64,000 nt of DNA, taken from contig NC_079476.1 in NCBI RefSeq assembly GCF_026230105.1, forward strand, positions 10,678,709-10,742,708, in the 5' to 3' direction. The notes beneath the pieces were generated by a model, which had not been told where the DNA came from, ran no database searches, and was given only the letters and a program-made list of their open reading frames with translations. Shown here one piece after another: positions 1 to 11,117 of the stretch. The stretch is from Diorhabda sublineata. Its lineage: Eukaryota > Arthropoda > Insecta > Coleoptera > Chrysomelidae. The translations under genes and the position numbers were made by a program. Numbering within the stretch: position 1 is the first letter of the stretch; each line of letters begins with the position of its first letter.

Positions 1-421
1 TCGACTTCACTCTCCAATTTTTTCACATTATATCTTTCAGTGAACTCATACTGATATTTTCTCCTATAACTAAAATAAACAAATCAGGACAGATGTTTTC
101 CTTTTCAAGAGATCAGCTCGTTTTTCTGATACACTCAAATACATTTCTATCTTCGTTAAGCTGAATATACTCAGGCCAACAAAAAACTTTTGTTTGAAAA
201 CTTTTTTTATTTTAATAGCTGATCTTTATAGATTTTTATGTGCTGAATCCAAATCTGGCCTAGTTTTTTTGTATTACCCATAGTTTCCAAGCAATATGTA
301 TTTTATTATAATCTTATACCACTGTACGTTATATAGGGAAATCAATGAAACACTATGTTACATCATAGAAATGGTTTGTATTTACAGTATAGTAATGTAG
401 TTTGATATTACAGGGTTTACT

Positions 422-620
422 TGTCAACTATATTGTCTATATTTTCTTTCCCTTTTTTATTTGAAACCTCTTGTGTAACTTTTTCTGCGATGATTCGCTT
501 GCTGAACTTCCCGGTGAAGTGACCAACAGTAATTCCCCAATAAACAATAGAATTTAAGTCCTCTGGTGGTTCAAGGAACGACAAGTCTACACCGTGCCCT
601 TCTGGTCGGATAGCGACGGA
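422..620 (-). other. Unidentified coding-like open stretch
   Basis: Read on the minus strand, about 65 codons are open from near 620 to a TAA near 422. The translation has balanced composition, with a proline- and glutamate-containing start (RPEGHGVDLSFLEPPEDL) and a basic C-terminal tail. There is no ATG, and an in-frame stop lies just upstream. A possible splice acceptor (CCGACCAG) precedes the open part, so this could be a terminal exon, or a fragment of an unrecognised transposon. I do not recognise the family. The open length is only modestly longer than chance in this AT-rich DNA. Confidence 0.25.
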
Positions 621-1282
621 AGGTTAGTGTAGCTGATTACCTTCTTGTTTTTAGAGTTATGACCAATAATATCAACACTGCAAAACTAACAGTCATCGGA
701 ATGATTTCTGAAAAGTTTTTTCATCGTTGGCCTGTGTAATAGATAAATTTCACAAATTTTTTTGAGATATAAGAAAACAAGAAAATATTGTTATTTATTA
801 ACAAAGTGTTAACTGACACCAATATACTTTTGTAATTGAAGCTTCCATTGAAGGCAATCATCTTCTGAAATGCTCTGAAAATATTGTTATGCTGTTTAAA
901 CAATCACAATCCAATTTTTATTTAGGTAAAAGAGTAACCAGAAATCACATGTGACCAAATCAGGTGAATATATTATTATTCTATGACAGTTACATTATTT
1001 TCACGTGAAAATTCAACAGTTTGCTGCGCGAATATTGACTGAATCAAGAACTGCAGGTGAACATTTGGAAGAGAACCATTTTATTGAAATTGTACGTTGA
1101 TGTCCAAGTTTAATTGATTCAATTAATCCTGTGCTAGTAAAGAAAACTTTTTTTTACTCACAGTTCTCTTAGCGGGTAGAAATATCATAAAACAGTTTGT
1201 ATGTTTCATCACTGCTACTATTTTAGTAAGAATACTATGCTCCTCGTTATTTAGCATTTAGAACGTTTTAGCGTGATTTTTT

Positions 1283-1438
1283 ATCGCTCTCCCTTTTGAA
1301 AATGGTTGAGTGTATCTAGCAGTGACTGAAGAACATTGCCTGCCAACACTTGCTTCAGCCCCACGCGATAATCCCCCTCTTTCGAATTTGCTACTCCAGC
1401 GAAACTAAGTTGGTCGTGAATGACTTTCATCATCAAAT
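1283..1438 (-). other. Second unidentified coding-like open stretch
   Basis: A minus-strand frame of about 51 codons begins with a double ATG near 1435 and ends in TAA near 1283. The translation (MMKVIHDQLSFAGVANS at its start) has protein-like composition with few low-complexity residues. It lies upstream, on the same strand, of the open stretch at 422-620, so the two could be exons or frameshifted pieces of one locus. No family was recognised, and no convincing splice signals tie them together. Confidence 0.2.
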
Positions 1439-2788
1439 GTTCGTATCAGTCGTTGGAAACTTTAATTGAACGAACTTGGAAATATCTTAAAATAAGGATG
1501 GTCGTGTTTATAATGATAGTGTTAACAGCTCTAAATCCTCTAGTTTCGTAGCATTTCAAAATATACAGAGTGGTCCTCGTACTATATTTGAAGCTCACAA
1601 TTTTCATGATCCGTTAAAATGTTGTTTATCTAATTCCGCTATCAAATGTGACATTTTAAGTCACTTCTTGACATAAGGAAACTACACATTTTCTATAAAA
1701 AATGTAAAAACCTTCACCTAACTGTTTAAGTGTCAAAGAGTAATTTTTAATAATCATTTTTTTGTTTATTTTTCTTGATATAAATTAATGTCAAAAAGTA
1801 GAATATTCAATTGAAAGTGAAAAAATGATATCCTAATATTTAATTGAAAATTTCAAAAATTTCACATTTTTAACTATATAAGTAAACGATACTCATTAGT
1901 TTTCAATTATGACGTCATAAATTTAACAAAAATATTGAGCAGTTGTCTGCTTGGAAGATCACGAGGTTATCGTTGCCGGTAATATATGAGAATAAAGTGA
2001 ATAAACCTTTTATAGGTCAAGTTCTTATATTATTACATAATCACGTTAAAATAAGTTAAATTTGAATCATACTTACATTAAAATGATCCTGGCAACAAAA
2101 ATAATTCCATCTCACAGGATCGTCAAAATAAGCAACATATGTACATATATTTGTTGTATACTAGAATTTCTTGGCATATAAAGAACTCAGTTGTTTAAGT
2201 CGTGGTATTTTTACACCCTGGTATAAAAAACCTATGACGTCACTAAAATGTTTAAACTACCTACAAAATTTTGATTCTAAATAATTTTTTTGTCTATAAA
2301 TATTGATCAAGGAATGAAGAAAAATTATAATAAAAGTTATATATAAACTATCCAAAACTATTTTTTCTCAAACCATGCAAGTATCCTATTATTTAAAGTG
2401 ACAATTAACTTATTATTTTAATTCAATAGTATTTTAAGATTTATGAACGTTATTATAGTGCTATTATGGCACCGTGAATTGTGAGATACATTTTCTTAAA
2501 TAATCATGTGAAATGCACTAAATGAGTTATGTCAAAGATACGGCTTGCGGGCCGCTTCCGATTCCTGGGCCGTATCAATAAGGCCCACGATCGCAATTTG
2601 TCACAGAAATAAGAATCATGTTTTTTAGAGTTTTTAGACTTCATTTGATTCCTCTATGGATGTTTCAAATACTCGTACTCTCAAGTCTACGGATGTTTAT
2701 GAGTAATTTCAAGGGCAGCGCATGCCTAGACAAGCGAGAGAGAAAGACAGCAAGCGATAATATCCTATTATTTTTGTCGAGAACGATA

Positions 2789-2870
2789 GAATCTTCCACG
2801 TGCTTCGAGTCTAGACTAGAACCTTCCTTAACCATATAAAACGAGTGCGTCGGCGCAACTTGAGTCAGTT
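2789..2870 (+). promoter_or_regulatory. Heat-shock-type core promoter: HSE-like sites, TATA box, initiator
   Basis: Two perfect GAANNTTC heat-shock-factor half-site pairs lie at 2789-2796 and 2819-2826, with degenerate GAA/TTC pentamers between them at roughly 5-bp spacing. A TATA box (TATAAA, 2835-2840) follows 9 bp later. The arthropod initiator TCAGTT sits at 2865-2870, 30 bp downstream of the TATA box, which is the expected spacing. This arrangement is typical of insect hsp70/hsp68 promoters. No Hsp70 coding sequence follows; the next coding sequence is the hAT transposase start near 3043. Heat inducibility is inferred, not shown. Confidence 0.5.
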
Positions 2871-3042
2871 GAGTCGAGTAATCGAAGCGATACGGTTGGA
2901 GAAGAATTTTAATCGTACTGCGAAGTAGTGATTGTGAAGGTATTGTGCATTTCTTTGTGTCATGTGCGTGCGATATCCATAATTGTTACGATTTTGGCAA
3001 AAACGTAAAGTTGATAGTAAGTGCAGAGTTTTTTAGTATAAA

Positions 3043-5190
3043 TGGAAAATTGCATATTTTTTTAAAGAATGGAAAGGTAAACCACTGTCTTTGATTTGTA
3101 ATACAACAGTTGCTGTTTGTAAGGAGTTTCATTTGAAGAGTTCGATTGTTACACTGAAAAATATAAGAATCGACACATTGTCATCTTTAAAAGGTCAACA
3201 ATCGATGTTTACTAAAGCTAATACAGAGAGCAAAGATGCCCCGAAATGAAGTTTTATTATTGCATCAGAAAGATCTAAACCTTTCACTGATGGCGATTTT
3301 ATTAAATACTGTTTGTTGAAAGTTGCGTTTCATTTCCATCTCAAAAGTCGATAATGCAAAATATTTCGCTCTCAAAAAACACTGTTGCTTCAAGAATTTA
3401 TCGCACAATGTGGTTCTTCAATTGAAGAAGAAAATTAAGGAATTTACAAACTTTTCACTAGTTGTTGACAAGAGTACTGGTACTGATACTGAACATTTAA
3501 TAGCAGAATATGAACTCGACTGAAATATATTTTTTCTACGATCGTGCGTTTTAACCCACTTTCCCGCACGAATTTTAGTTTTGAAAGTGTCACTTTCCCG
3601 CACTAGTGCGGGAAAGTAGAATTATGCAAATTTTTGCTTTATTAGATAGTTTTTTACTTTGGAGGTTATAAATATTGTACATGTACAGGTAAATAAATAT
3701 TTACGAAATAGTCCATGAAATAAAATTTAAACCTTTTCTAGCTTTTTGTAGCATTTTTAATTTTTCGAAAATATAAAATAATAAAGATATTTTTCATATA
3801 ACCTTGTACATTCTTCAAAGGAGTGTCACAAAACAACTATCAAACCACCTGGGTTTGATAGCAGTTGCTATGACAACCTAGGCGTGTAATTGTTGTCAAA
3901 ACGTCAAAGTTGTTCAAAACGTCTTGGAAGTGACCGAATAAGTACAATCTTCTTCTAAATTAAACCACATTACACCAAATAACTCCACTGGACCGGCAAT
4001 TCTTACTAGTCTACAGAATACAACAAATTGTGTTTTCAATATTAATATTTATAATACTTAGTAGTTTTCAGTTTTGTATATTATTATGTTTGTTGGAATA
4101 AAATAGTTTTTGAAAAATGGTTCGTTGTATATACGGTCGTAGAAAAAATAATGTTCCTAACTAATGCGTAAAGTGTCTTTCCGCACGCGACTGCAGTTGT
4201 CCCGAACGACGCTCCGCGTAGTTCGGGCAAGCGGGCAAGCACTTTCCGCACTTGTTAGGAAAATAACTATAGCAGCACAACTACGGATGGCGCTCCTGCC
4301 ATGGCTGGAAAACTTTCGGGCGTTGTAACTAAATTAAAACAGAAAACATCAGGGAATTTTGTGGGATTTCACCGTATAATTCATCATAGCTCAGTCGAGG
4401 AGTAGTTTTAGAAAGATTTTTTGCATTACGTGACCCTATTCAAGTTTTCATATTAGAAAAATGCAAATCAATTGATTATGACAATGACTGATGGATTGAT
4501 TGTGCCTTTTTGGTAGATATGAATAAACACTTGACTGATCTGAATATAAAGTTACAGGGTAAAAATCTCTCTGACACTCAAATGTATTCATATATTCGAG
4601 CCTTTGAAACAAAGTTGAGGCTGTGGGAAAATCAGGTAAAAAATCAAACTTTGGACCATTAACCTCATTCAAAATCATTTGACACAGATAACTAAAAAAA
4701 ATGGAACAATATTGTCAGCTTCCGCAAAATTTTATTACGGAATTCAGCAATCGTTTTGAAGACTTCAACATAATGAATGAAATGGAATTCCCAATTTTCA
4801 ACAATCCATTCAATTTTGAAACTTCACAGGCACCAGTTCATTTGCAAATGGAGTTGATAGATCTTCAATCGGATAGTAATTTGAAAGAAAAATTCAATGA
4901 GATTAACGCTCTTACATTTTATACACAATATTTCAAGAGTTTGGATAATTACCCGGAATTAAAAAATGCAGTACAGTACGCATTCTCTGCATGTTTGGTA
5001 GCAGGTAGCACCTATTTATGTTAACAGATGTTTTCCGTCATGAAAATAAATAGGAACAAACATTGCACAAGCCTTACGACTGAATATCTCCAATCAATTC
5101 TTAAAATAACTACAACGAATATGATACCTGACATCAATATGAGCTTGTCAAAAACAAGAGAAGTCAGTTATGTGGATCCTCGAACTCAAC
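3043..5190 (+). pseudogene. Decayed hAT transposase (ZBED5/GTF2IRD2-like), interrupted
   Basis: Fragments of a hAT-superfamily transposase of the ZBED5/GTF2IRD2-like group appear in order. From an ATG at 3043, a BED-zinc-finger-like N-terminus (TVAVCKEFHL) follows after one frame slip in a T-run. Its cysteine and histidine ligands are partly lost. At about 3230-3520 come the KPFTDGDFIK block and a segment with FSLVVDKST. The frame breaks at 3523 and resumes at 4277 with TTDGAPAM, a catalytic-aspartate block of the family. From 4701 the C-terminal dimerisation region is well preserved (FNNPFN, HLQMELIDLQ, GSTYLC). A TAA replaces the glutamate codon of the usual CEQ at 5022, followed by FSVMKIN. 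The middle third is replaced by a hairpin-rich element. It cannot be functional as it stands. Confidence 0.85.
3526..4268. repeat. Hairpin-rich MITE-like insertion within the hAT remnant
   Basis: This block lies exactly where the hAT coding frame is interrupted. It contains a perfect 26-bp palindrome at 3592-3617 centred on GCACTAGTGC. A TTTTTTCTACGATCGT end near 3528 is matched in inverted orientation near 4132-4147. A second inverted pair, TTCCTAACTAATGCG (4153) against CGCACTTGTTAGGAA (4247), bounds a GC-rich hairpin (CCCGAACG/GTTCGGG, about 4200-4228). No coding capacity is seen. The structure fits one MITE with nested ends, or two adjacent elements. Exact ends and target duplication are unresolved, because part of the hAT sequence is also missing. 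Confidence 0.6.
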
Positions 5191-5225
5191 ATAATTTCCA
5201 AGCATCTTTTATAACTTTAATATGA

Positions 5226-6848
5226 TTTTTAACAACCGATACCATATATTTATATAATTTAATGAATAAATTATTCTAATAATACAGTTCATTTTTTTTA
5301 TTTTCAATCTGGCCCACCTACGAGTTCAAAATTTAGTAAATGCCCCTCTGCAAAATTGAGTTTGACACCTCTGCACTGAATAATAATAAATTCAATTTTT
5401 GGTGTAAATCTCGATACAATATACGATTTCAATAAGTTGAAAAATCAAGTAAAGAATTTTGGAATGTTTCCATATATTGAATATGGATTCTGAGATTGAA
5501 CATCTGCTCGTAAAAATTGATGTTTGTCAAATCCTTATATTGAGGATTTGGATTCTGATTTATAGTCTGTTGTAATTGCGAAGTGAGATTGCCGGCAAAC
5601 GCGGGTTAAATTCGCCTATATTCTTTCTAGCAATTCAAAAATGATGGAATATGTTTTCTACCATCATAATATAGAAAATTGAAATAGTTATGCATACGAA
5701 ATTATTCCTATTTGAGTTTATTTCGTGAAAATCGGCTCTTCCTTCACATGAAATGGCGCTTCATTCCAACAATACTTAACTGATAGTCAAATCAAATCAT
5801 ATTGTCGTTTTATTCTATGTACGCCCGTTTTTGACGTGAAAGAGCCACCCGGATGGAAATCATTTAGAACGTACTCTCGGACATCTTATGCCAAACATTC
5901 ATAACGTTCATGTTCACAATCAACATACGCTGCCACATACTTTCAATAAATTTCATTTCATTTGCAGTATTTCCATGTTTTAAGTCAAATTTCACAAGAA
6001 TTTCCTCAACATTATGTTTGCATAATAAAAATACAACACTGACGCGAATAAAGTATACCACTATACTAGTTTGATTACAGTAGCAGACTGTGTATAGATA
6101 ACATAATGTGTCACAGTATCAACTGTTGATAGCTGGGGTTTTGCACATATTTACCTATCCTGTAGCACTGTGAGTCTCGTACCTCGTAATATATGGCTAG
6201 GTCAAGAATATCTGATTAAGGCACTATATTTATTTTCCCATTTATACTAAATCTATCTGTAAAAATTTTGGATGCAGATATCAATTTTTTTCGATATTAC
6301 TCGACAGTGCTGCAAAAAAGGCATTCAACAATTTTTTTGACAGCTTTGATAATTTGTAAGCGGAGTAACGTTAAGATCTATTGAAAAGAAAGCAGAGAAA
6401 ATATCACAGCCATATCTACTAATAAAATATTAATAGGGATTAGAGTTGATGTAAAATATTAACGTATTAATATTCCAAAGTAATGTGCAGTTACAATTCA
6501 TGAATTAGCAATATACAAACATGAGAAGGATAGAATTAGGCCAAATTAATATTAATAATTTCACATCCTATTAAATGAATAATGCTGTACTAGCATTATC
6601 TGTCCAAATGTATATTCCACAATAACCACATTTTTGGAGTGAACCTTAAATTGGAACTTTACATTAATAGATTTGAAAATATTGAGGAACCAAAAGAGTG
6701 CATTACGACCGAAATTAATTCAAACAATAGCAGAGATAAAAGTTCCAAGTTAACTTTCCATATTGTCAATTTAATTATCCAATTCTTCATCCTTCGGTAG
6801 GATTATTTAGTCTTATTCACTTTTTCATCGAGCAACATCCGCTGTATA
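5226..6848. other. No recognisable gene
   Basis: AT-rich sequence between the hAT remnant and the BEL/Pao region. Short open frames on both strands have no recognisable motifs and look like chance. No repeats matching elsewhere in the window were noticed. Confidence 0.5.
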
Positions 6849-6982
6849 CCCGCCTATGGAATCTTATTGTATTTTTAAAAGATTATTTTTTGATAATGAT
6901 CCCTATTAAAAAAGGAGAAGTTGTAAAATAAGAAGTCTAGAAATACAGAGGAGTAAAATAAAAGGTGAAGTTAACGCAATCA
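6849..6982. repeat. Left flanking repeat of the BEL/Pao remnant (possible LTR piece)
   Basis: The segment runs from CCGCCTATGGAATCTT to AGGTGAAGTTAAC and is repeated, with divergence, at 9112-9224 in the same orientation. The two copies bracket the BEL/Pao coding fragment, so they may be remnants of LTRs or of another dispersed repeat. Neither shows a clear TG...CA boundary. Confidence 0.45.
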
Positions 6983-7013
6983 CTTTATCTTGGATATCAG
7001 CTCCTTACAATAA

Positions 7014-7745
7014 TTGGAAAACCGGGTTGCAAAAATACAACAATTGACTTCAAATCATCAGTGGCGTCACACCAGGTCAGAAGACAATCCCGCTGATATA
7101 ATTTCTCGCGGTATTACTCCCGACAATTTAATAATCTCAGCATTTTGGTGGTCAGGTCCAGCATGGCTAAGTAAAACTCCTGATTCATGGCCGAAAAATA
7201 TCTTTAAATCAAAGAAAGTTATACCCGAAAGAACAAATATTACGTTATTACAGACAGAAATTGCTCATTATGAAATTTTCTACAGATATTCCTCACTATT
7301 GAAATTCCAACGCGTAGTAGCTTATTTGTTAATATTTATACACAATTGTAAAAATAATACAATGTCTGCAAGTCTTTCGGTTGACGAACTAATTAACTTC
7401 ATGCATGTCTTAGTTAGGGTAGCCCGGAAGAGGTAAATCGGCTTAAAGACGACAAATAAATTTCTAAGAATAGCAAGCTCAGTTCATTAAACCAGTTCAT
7501 ATATGAAAGTAGAATAATTAAAGTGCGCGTAGGCCACTATGGATCAAAAATATGCTATTATTATTTCAAACGGGCATCCTTAACTCGTCTCGAGCATATT
7601 AAAAATTTTCATGCTGGTCCTCAATCTACACTCGCTTTCGTGAGTCACCCATCTTAGCCTCTCACAGGTAAGAGTACTATCTAATATATCCTTCGCGACT
7701 GCGTCAAGTGTTTTAAGGCCAGACCGACAAGCACGTTTAAATGTT
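7014..7745 (+). pseudogene. BEL/Pao retrotransposon pol fragment (RNase H tail to integrase zinc finger)
   Basis: The first 140 codons match the linker between RNase H and integrase in BEL/Pao polyproteins, with the blocks RVAKIQQLTS, EDNPADIISRG and WWSGPAWL. After a frame break near 7436, integrase N-terminal features follow in shifted frames. These are HAGPQSTLAFV near 7610 and DCVKCFKARP near 7696, the latter giving the CxxC half of the H2C2 zinc-binding module. The reverse transcriptase upstream and the catalytic integrase core downstream are absent. This is a short, frame-broken relic; it cannot produce a working protein. Confidence 0.8.
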
Positions 7746-7843
7746 CTTGATTTTAGGTCTCTTCTGTTTCAAAATTAATTTTTTTTGATAGTTTTTAAAA
7801 GAAATATAAATTTTAATGTTTCGACTTTTCTTTAAGTGTTTAT

Positions 7844-7848
<5 letters not shown>
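7741..7848 (+). repeat. Foldback repeat, copy A
   Basis: Carries the boxes TGTTCTTGATTTTAGGTCTC, TTCTGTTTCAAAATTAATTT and AATGTTTCGACTTTTC, then GTTTATCAA. The same boxes recur near 9425, 30424, 42527 and 62025. This copy ends in a long TA microsatellite and lacks the inverted arm seen in copies B and D. Confidence 0.7.

Positions 7849-7920
<72 letters not shown>
7844..7920. repeat. (TA)n microsatellite
   Basis: About 75 bp of uninterrupted TA dinucleotides immediately follow foldback repeat copy A. The location suggests expansion at or next to the repeat end. Confidence 0.95.
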
Positions 7921-7921
<1 letters not shown>

Positions 7922-8420
7922 CTTAATCAATCGAATTATTTGTAGGAATATGAAACACCAAAGAACAAGAAAATGATAAGACATGGCATACCAAACAACA
8001 GCAGATGCGCTGGGATTCTTTTGGATATAGACGAAAATGTTTCTCAAATTCAGGATTTTGAAAAGATATGTAATGGACCAAGTAATAGAAATTATTATTA
8101 CATCTAAGAATGATTACGCCATTAAACCGTGCAATCAAACACGCCCACATACAGGGCATAGTAGGAAGGCAAATTTTAAAAATACTGATACGATTGAAAT
8201 GAGCAAGTTTTTAAGTTTGTGTTTATGCGTCCGTTCCAGGTAAAATTCTCCAGTATTAGAAAACTTTTTTAAATTGATGCATTACGTTACCACCTAGAAT
8301 TTCCTCCACAATACCTAGAAGAAGGTTTGAGCAAATTTTGAGATTTTTTTTGTGTAGAAGAAGAAAATTCAAACGACGCTTTGAGGAAATGAATATTTTT
8401 CTTCAAGTTTAAAATAATAT

Positions 8421-8812
8421 CTATATTATTTCCGGCAGCATAGATCGTAGAAATAACCTATTATTTTGCTAGTAAAATAATGAACCCTCATTATTGTATT
8501 AGTAACAAAATAATGAGAAACAATAGCAACGTCTTATTATGGGCGTTGTAACCAAGTAGACAGGAACTGTCATTTAATTTAATTTGATGTTTGTCAGTTT
8601 TGAAAAATGTATTGGAAAAATGTCACAAGAAGAAAAGTTTCAATGTATTATTTTTACGCTTGAAGAAAAAATAGTATATGTCACTCGGATCAGAAGACCC
8701 ATTGTATGTTTAGCCCAGTTTGCATAGCCTCGGTTAACACCTCGGCAGTGCAAGAATCTGGGCTCAACAATAATGATAGCTTTCTACTCCTAGTAACATA
8801 ATGTACTATTCT
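8421..8812. repeat. Dispersed repeat, copy 1 (pair with 56341-56676)
   Basis: About 390 bp that reappear with moderate divergence at 56341-56676 in the same orientation. Shared blocks include GTAACAAAATAATGAGAAAC, ACGTCTTATTATGGGCGTTG and CTCCTAGTAACATAATGTAC. This copy has an extra stretch near 8722-8748 missing from the other. Both start in an ACTAGTAAAATAATGA-like segment and end near TACTATTC, with weak terminal inverted similarity (CATTATTG/CAATAATG). This suggests a non-autonomous DNA element with no coding capacity. Confidence 0.75.
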
Positions 8813-9111
8813 TGATTTGCTTATACAAAAGTTTTTGTTATTTATTTATTTTTGTTTTATTATAAACTAACATTTCTTACTTAGTCTTTTGAGTCCGCTG
8901 GCGTAATGACGATTATAGCCGCAATCTAATGAAAGGTGCTGAATTAATCAAAATTAAGTTCATTTAAGCAGAAAAAGTCAAACTATACTTTTAATGTTCT
9001 AAAAATTACAAAAACAGATAGTGTTAATTTTCGACTTTCACTTGTGCCTACTGTCCGTGAATGTGTTTTTGATTGTGTATAATATATAATTTTGAGCAAA
9101 ACTCGCTATAA

Positions 9112-9224
9112 CCCGCCTATGGAATCTTTAGGTATTGTTATAAGATAAGAGTAGTTGTAAAAAGAGAAGAAATAGAGAAAAATACAGAGAAGTAAAATAA
9201 AAGGTGAAGTTAACACATTCGTTC
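9112..9224. repeat. Right flanking repeat of the BEL/Pao remnant (possible LTR piece)
   Basis: Direct, diverged copy of 6849-6982, again running from CCGCCTATGGAATCTT to AGGTGAAGTTAAC, with AAATACAGAGAAGTAAAATA inside. It lies about 2.26 kb from its partner, on the other side of the pol fragment. Confidence 0.45.
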
Positions 9225-9424
9225 ATTTTTACTATCCACTGTCCAAATCAGCTTAACCATTATTATAAATAAAAATTCTTTTATTTTCTGAACGTACGAT
9301 TATATAACAATATCTAGGCACAAAAATGCGTTATTTGCCCAGCAATGATGGCGTCATGGAAAATATGAGTAAAGAGAAAAATTCACAACATAAAATCGCC
9401 TAGTATTATATAATTTATATTCCT

Positions 9425-9673
9425 ATGTTCTCGATTTTAGGTCTCTTCTGTTTAAAAATTAGTTTTTTAAATAATTTTTAAAAGATAGATAGAGATAGAA
9501 ATTGACGTTTCGAATTTTCTTTGAGGCTTTATCAACATATGATATTGACACTTACCATTTGCGAATTTATATTGATCAAATTTTATCTATATTTTAAAAA
9601 TTATTAAAATAACTAATTTTAAAACAGAAGAGACCTTAACATATTTAAAGGTCTAAGAAATAAGAAATTAAAG
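9425..9673. repeat. Foldback repeat, copy B (complete palindromic form)
   Basis: The left arm begins TGTTCTCGATTTTAGGTCTC and the right arm ends with AACAGAAGAGACCT, its reverse complement, so the element folds into a long imperfect hairpin. The inner pairs TTTTAAATAATTTTTAAAA and TTTTAAAAATTATT also match. The right side continues into AGGTCTAAGAAATAAGAAAT, a subterminal box also found at 42691 and, inverted, at 30381. No coding capacity is seen. Confidence 0.75.
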
Positions 9674-9984
9674 AAAAGTATTATATAATTAGGTTAAGGA
9701 TATATAATTAAAACGCTATATGTATCTACGCTGAAGCTGCATTTTTCCGTATTAGCCAAATCAACCTTTCAACGAATTTGGTCCAACCCATAAGAGGTGA
9801 CTGACTAACACAGTAATAATATTAGTTATTTATAAAGTTATAAATCAAAAATATATGTCAATGCAATAAATAATCAAAATGCCCATCGCAAATTTCTTAT
9901 CATTCTTTCTATATACCTCGTTAGGTTCAGATCGTTAAGTTAACTCCTAGCAATAATAAATTCTTCGCTTTTTGTTATAATTAA
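9674..9984. other. No gene recognised
   Basis: Short AT-rich spacer between foldback repeat B and the 5' side of the I-clade LINE. Part may be LINE 5' untranslated sequence, but nothing proves this. Confidence 0.4.
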
Positions 9985-10043
9985 AATGTGATACCACAAA
10001 TTGTCGAGGTGCAGCTACCTCAGCAAAATCCCCACCCCCTTCT

Positions 10044-11076
10044 GTGCCCTTACGAAATCAGGCCATCATTATGCCTTTTATCCTCAACACTGTACTATTT
10101 GACTACATCAAATCAATAGGTAGCATCGTCTCTCCTAAAAATGTTATTTTCGCATCCAGAATATCACACGGACACATATGCATTTATTTATCATCGACGA
10201 CTCTAGTCAACGAACTTTTAAAAACCAACCAAAGTATCCTAGTTAATTCCAATTTGATCCATATACGTCGGCTTATATCTCCAACCAAAAGAATACTTCA
10301 TCAGTCATGAAAATGCAACACACAGAATATTCATTTCTACCGACAAACTTGAATGCTTTCTCTGCAAACAGGCTGACCACACTGCTGATGCATGCCCCAA
10401 CACTCCCATCCCTCAAGATCCCTCTCCCAAATCAAATAATTCGGTCAATCTGATCCCCACCTCCTGTGCTGACCCTACTGTCACTACTAATACTTCGGTT
10501 ATTCCCATAGTATCCTCGGAGGACACCCTTTCTCATTCCCCCCCCCTAATTTCCTTACCAAAAACTAGCGAAAAACGTCCCCGTTCAAATGACAGCAGCC
10601 TTGACTCGCCACAGTCTATATCTCCTACTGATCTTCATCCAGATCCAATGCCTCCCCCCGAATTTTCAACATCCAACTCCGGAAATCCTGCGAAAAAGAA
10701 GACCAAAAAATCTAAACTTACTAAAAACGATTGTCACTTCATAAGCCCTGAATCACGCTCCGTTATACATAAACAATTCAACGATTCTCCTGAAGCATTT
10801 TCCCTTACAGGCACCCAATTTATTGCGTTTCTGGAAAACACGTATGGCATCAATGACCCCCTCCCCGAAGCCAACAAATTTATTTCCGACACAACCCTTC
10901 TTCTGAAGGATTTGTCCCTAATTTATCCTAATATAAAAGAAAGATCTTTAAAAAACCGTATTACACCTCTAATCAATAGAATTAACTTTAAACTTCACCC
11001 CGAACAAAAAACTCCTCCCGAAATGTCTATTACTGATGATGGGAATACCACTGACTCCTCGACATTATCTCAGTAA
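10044..11076 (+). pseudogene. LINE ORF1 (gag-like nucleic-acid-binding protein), frameshifted
   Basis: Residues from 10044 carry the block ISHGHICIYLSS, also present in the minus-strand LINE at 24.4 kb (NDRIYIYLSS). This frame stops at 10310. The adjacent frame then stays open to 11076. It begins with a CCHC zinc knuckle, CFLCKQADHTADACP, followed by a serine/proline-rich linker and a lysine-rich segment (KKKTKKSKLTK, about 10695). The C-terminal third may be a helical multimerisation region. ORF1 proteins of this class bind their own RNA. The frameshift near 10300 apparently deletes residues between the two conserved blocks. There is no clear ATG, so the N-terminus is probably truncated. Confidence 0.75.
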
Positions 11077-11117
11077 ATACTCTCTCCCTTCTTCCTAAAC
11101 AAGTACATTCTCTCTGA

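Larger units (their letters stand above)
1..2610. other. Mostly unassigned AT-rich sequence
   Basis: No recognisable gene family, RNA gene or transposon end was found here. Two short minus-strand open stretches near the left end look coding-like and are listed separately. The motif TGACGTCA, a CRE-like palindrome, occurs near 1911, and a similar TGACGTCAC occurs near 2235; both may be chance. The rest is A/T-rich filler with short homopolymer runs. Confidence 0.5.

Noticed and set aside
7832..8047. Minus-strand ORF with a repeated YI tail
   Set aside because: Generated by translation of the TA microsatellite.
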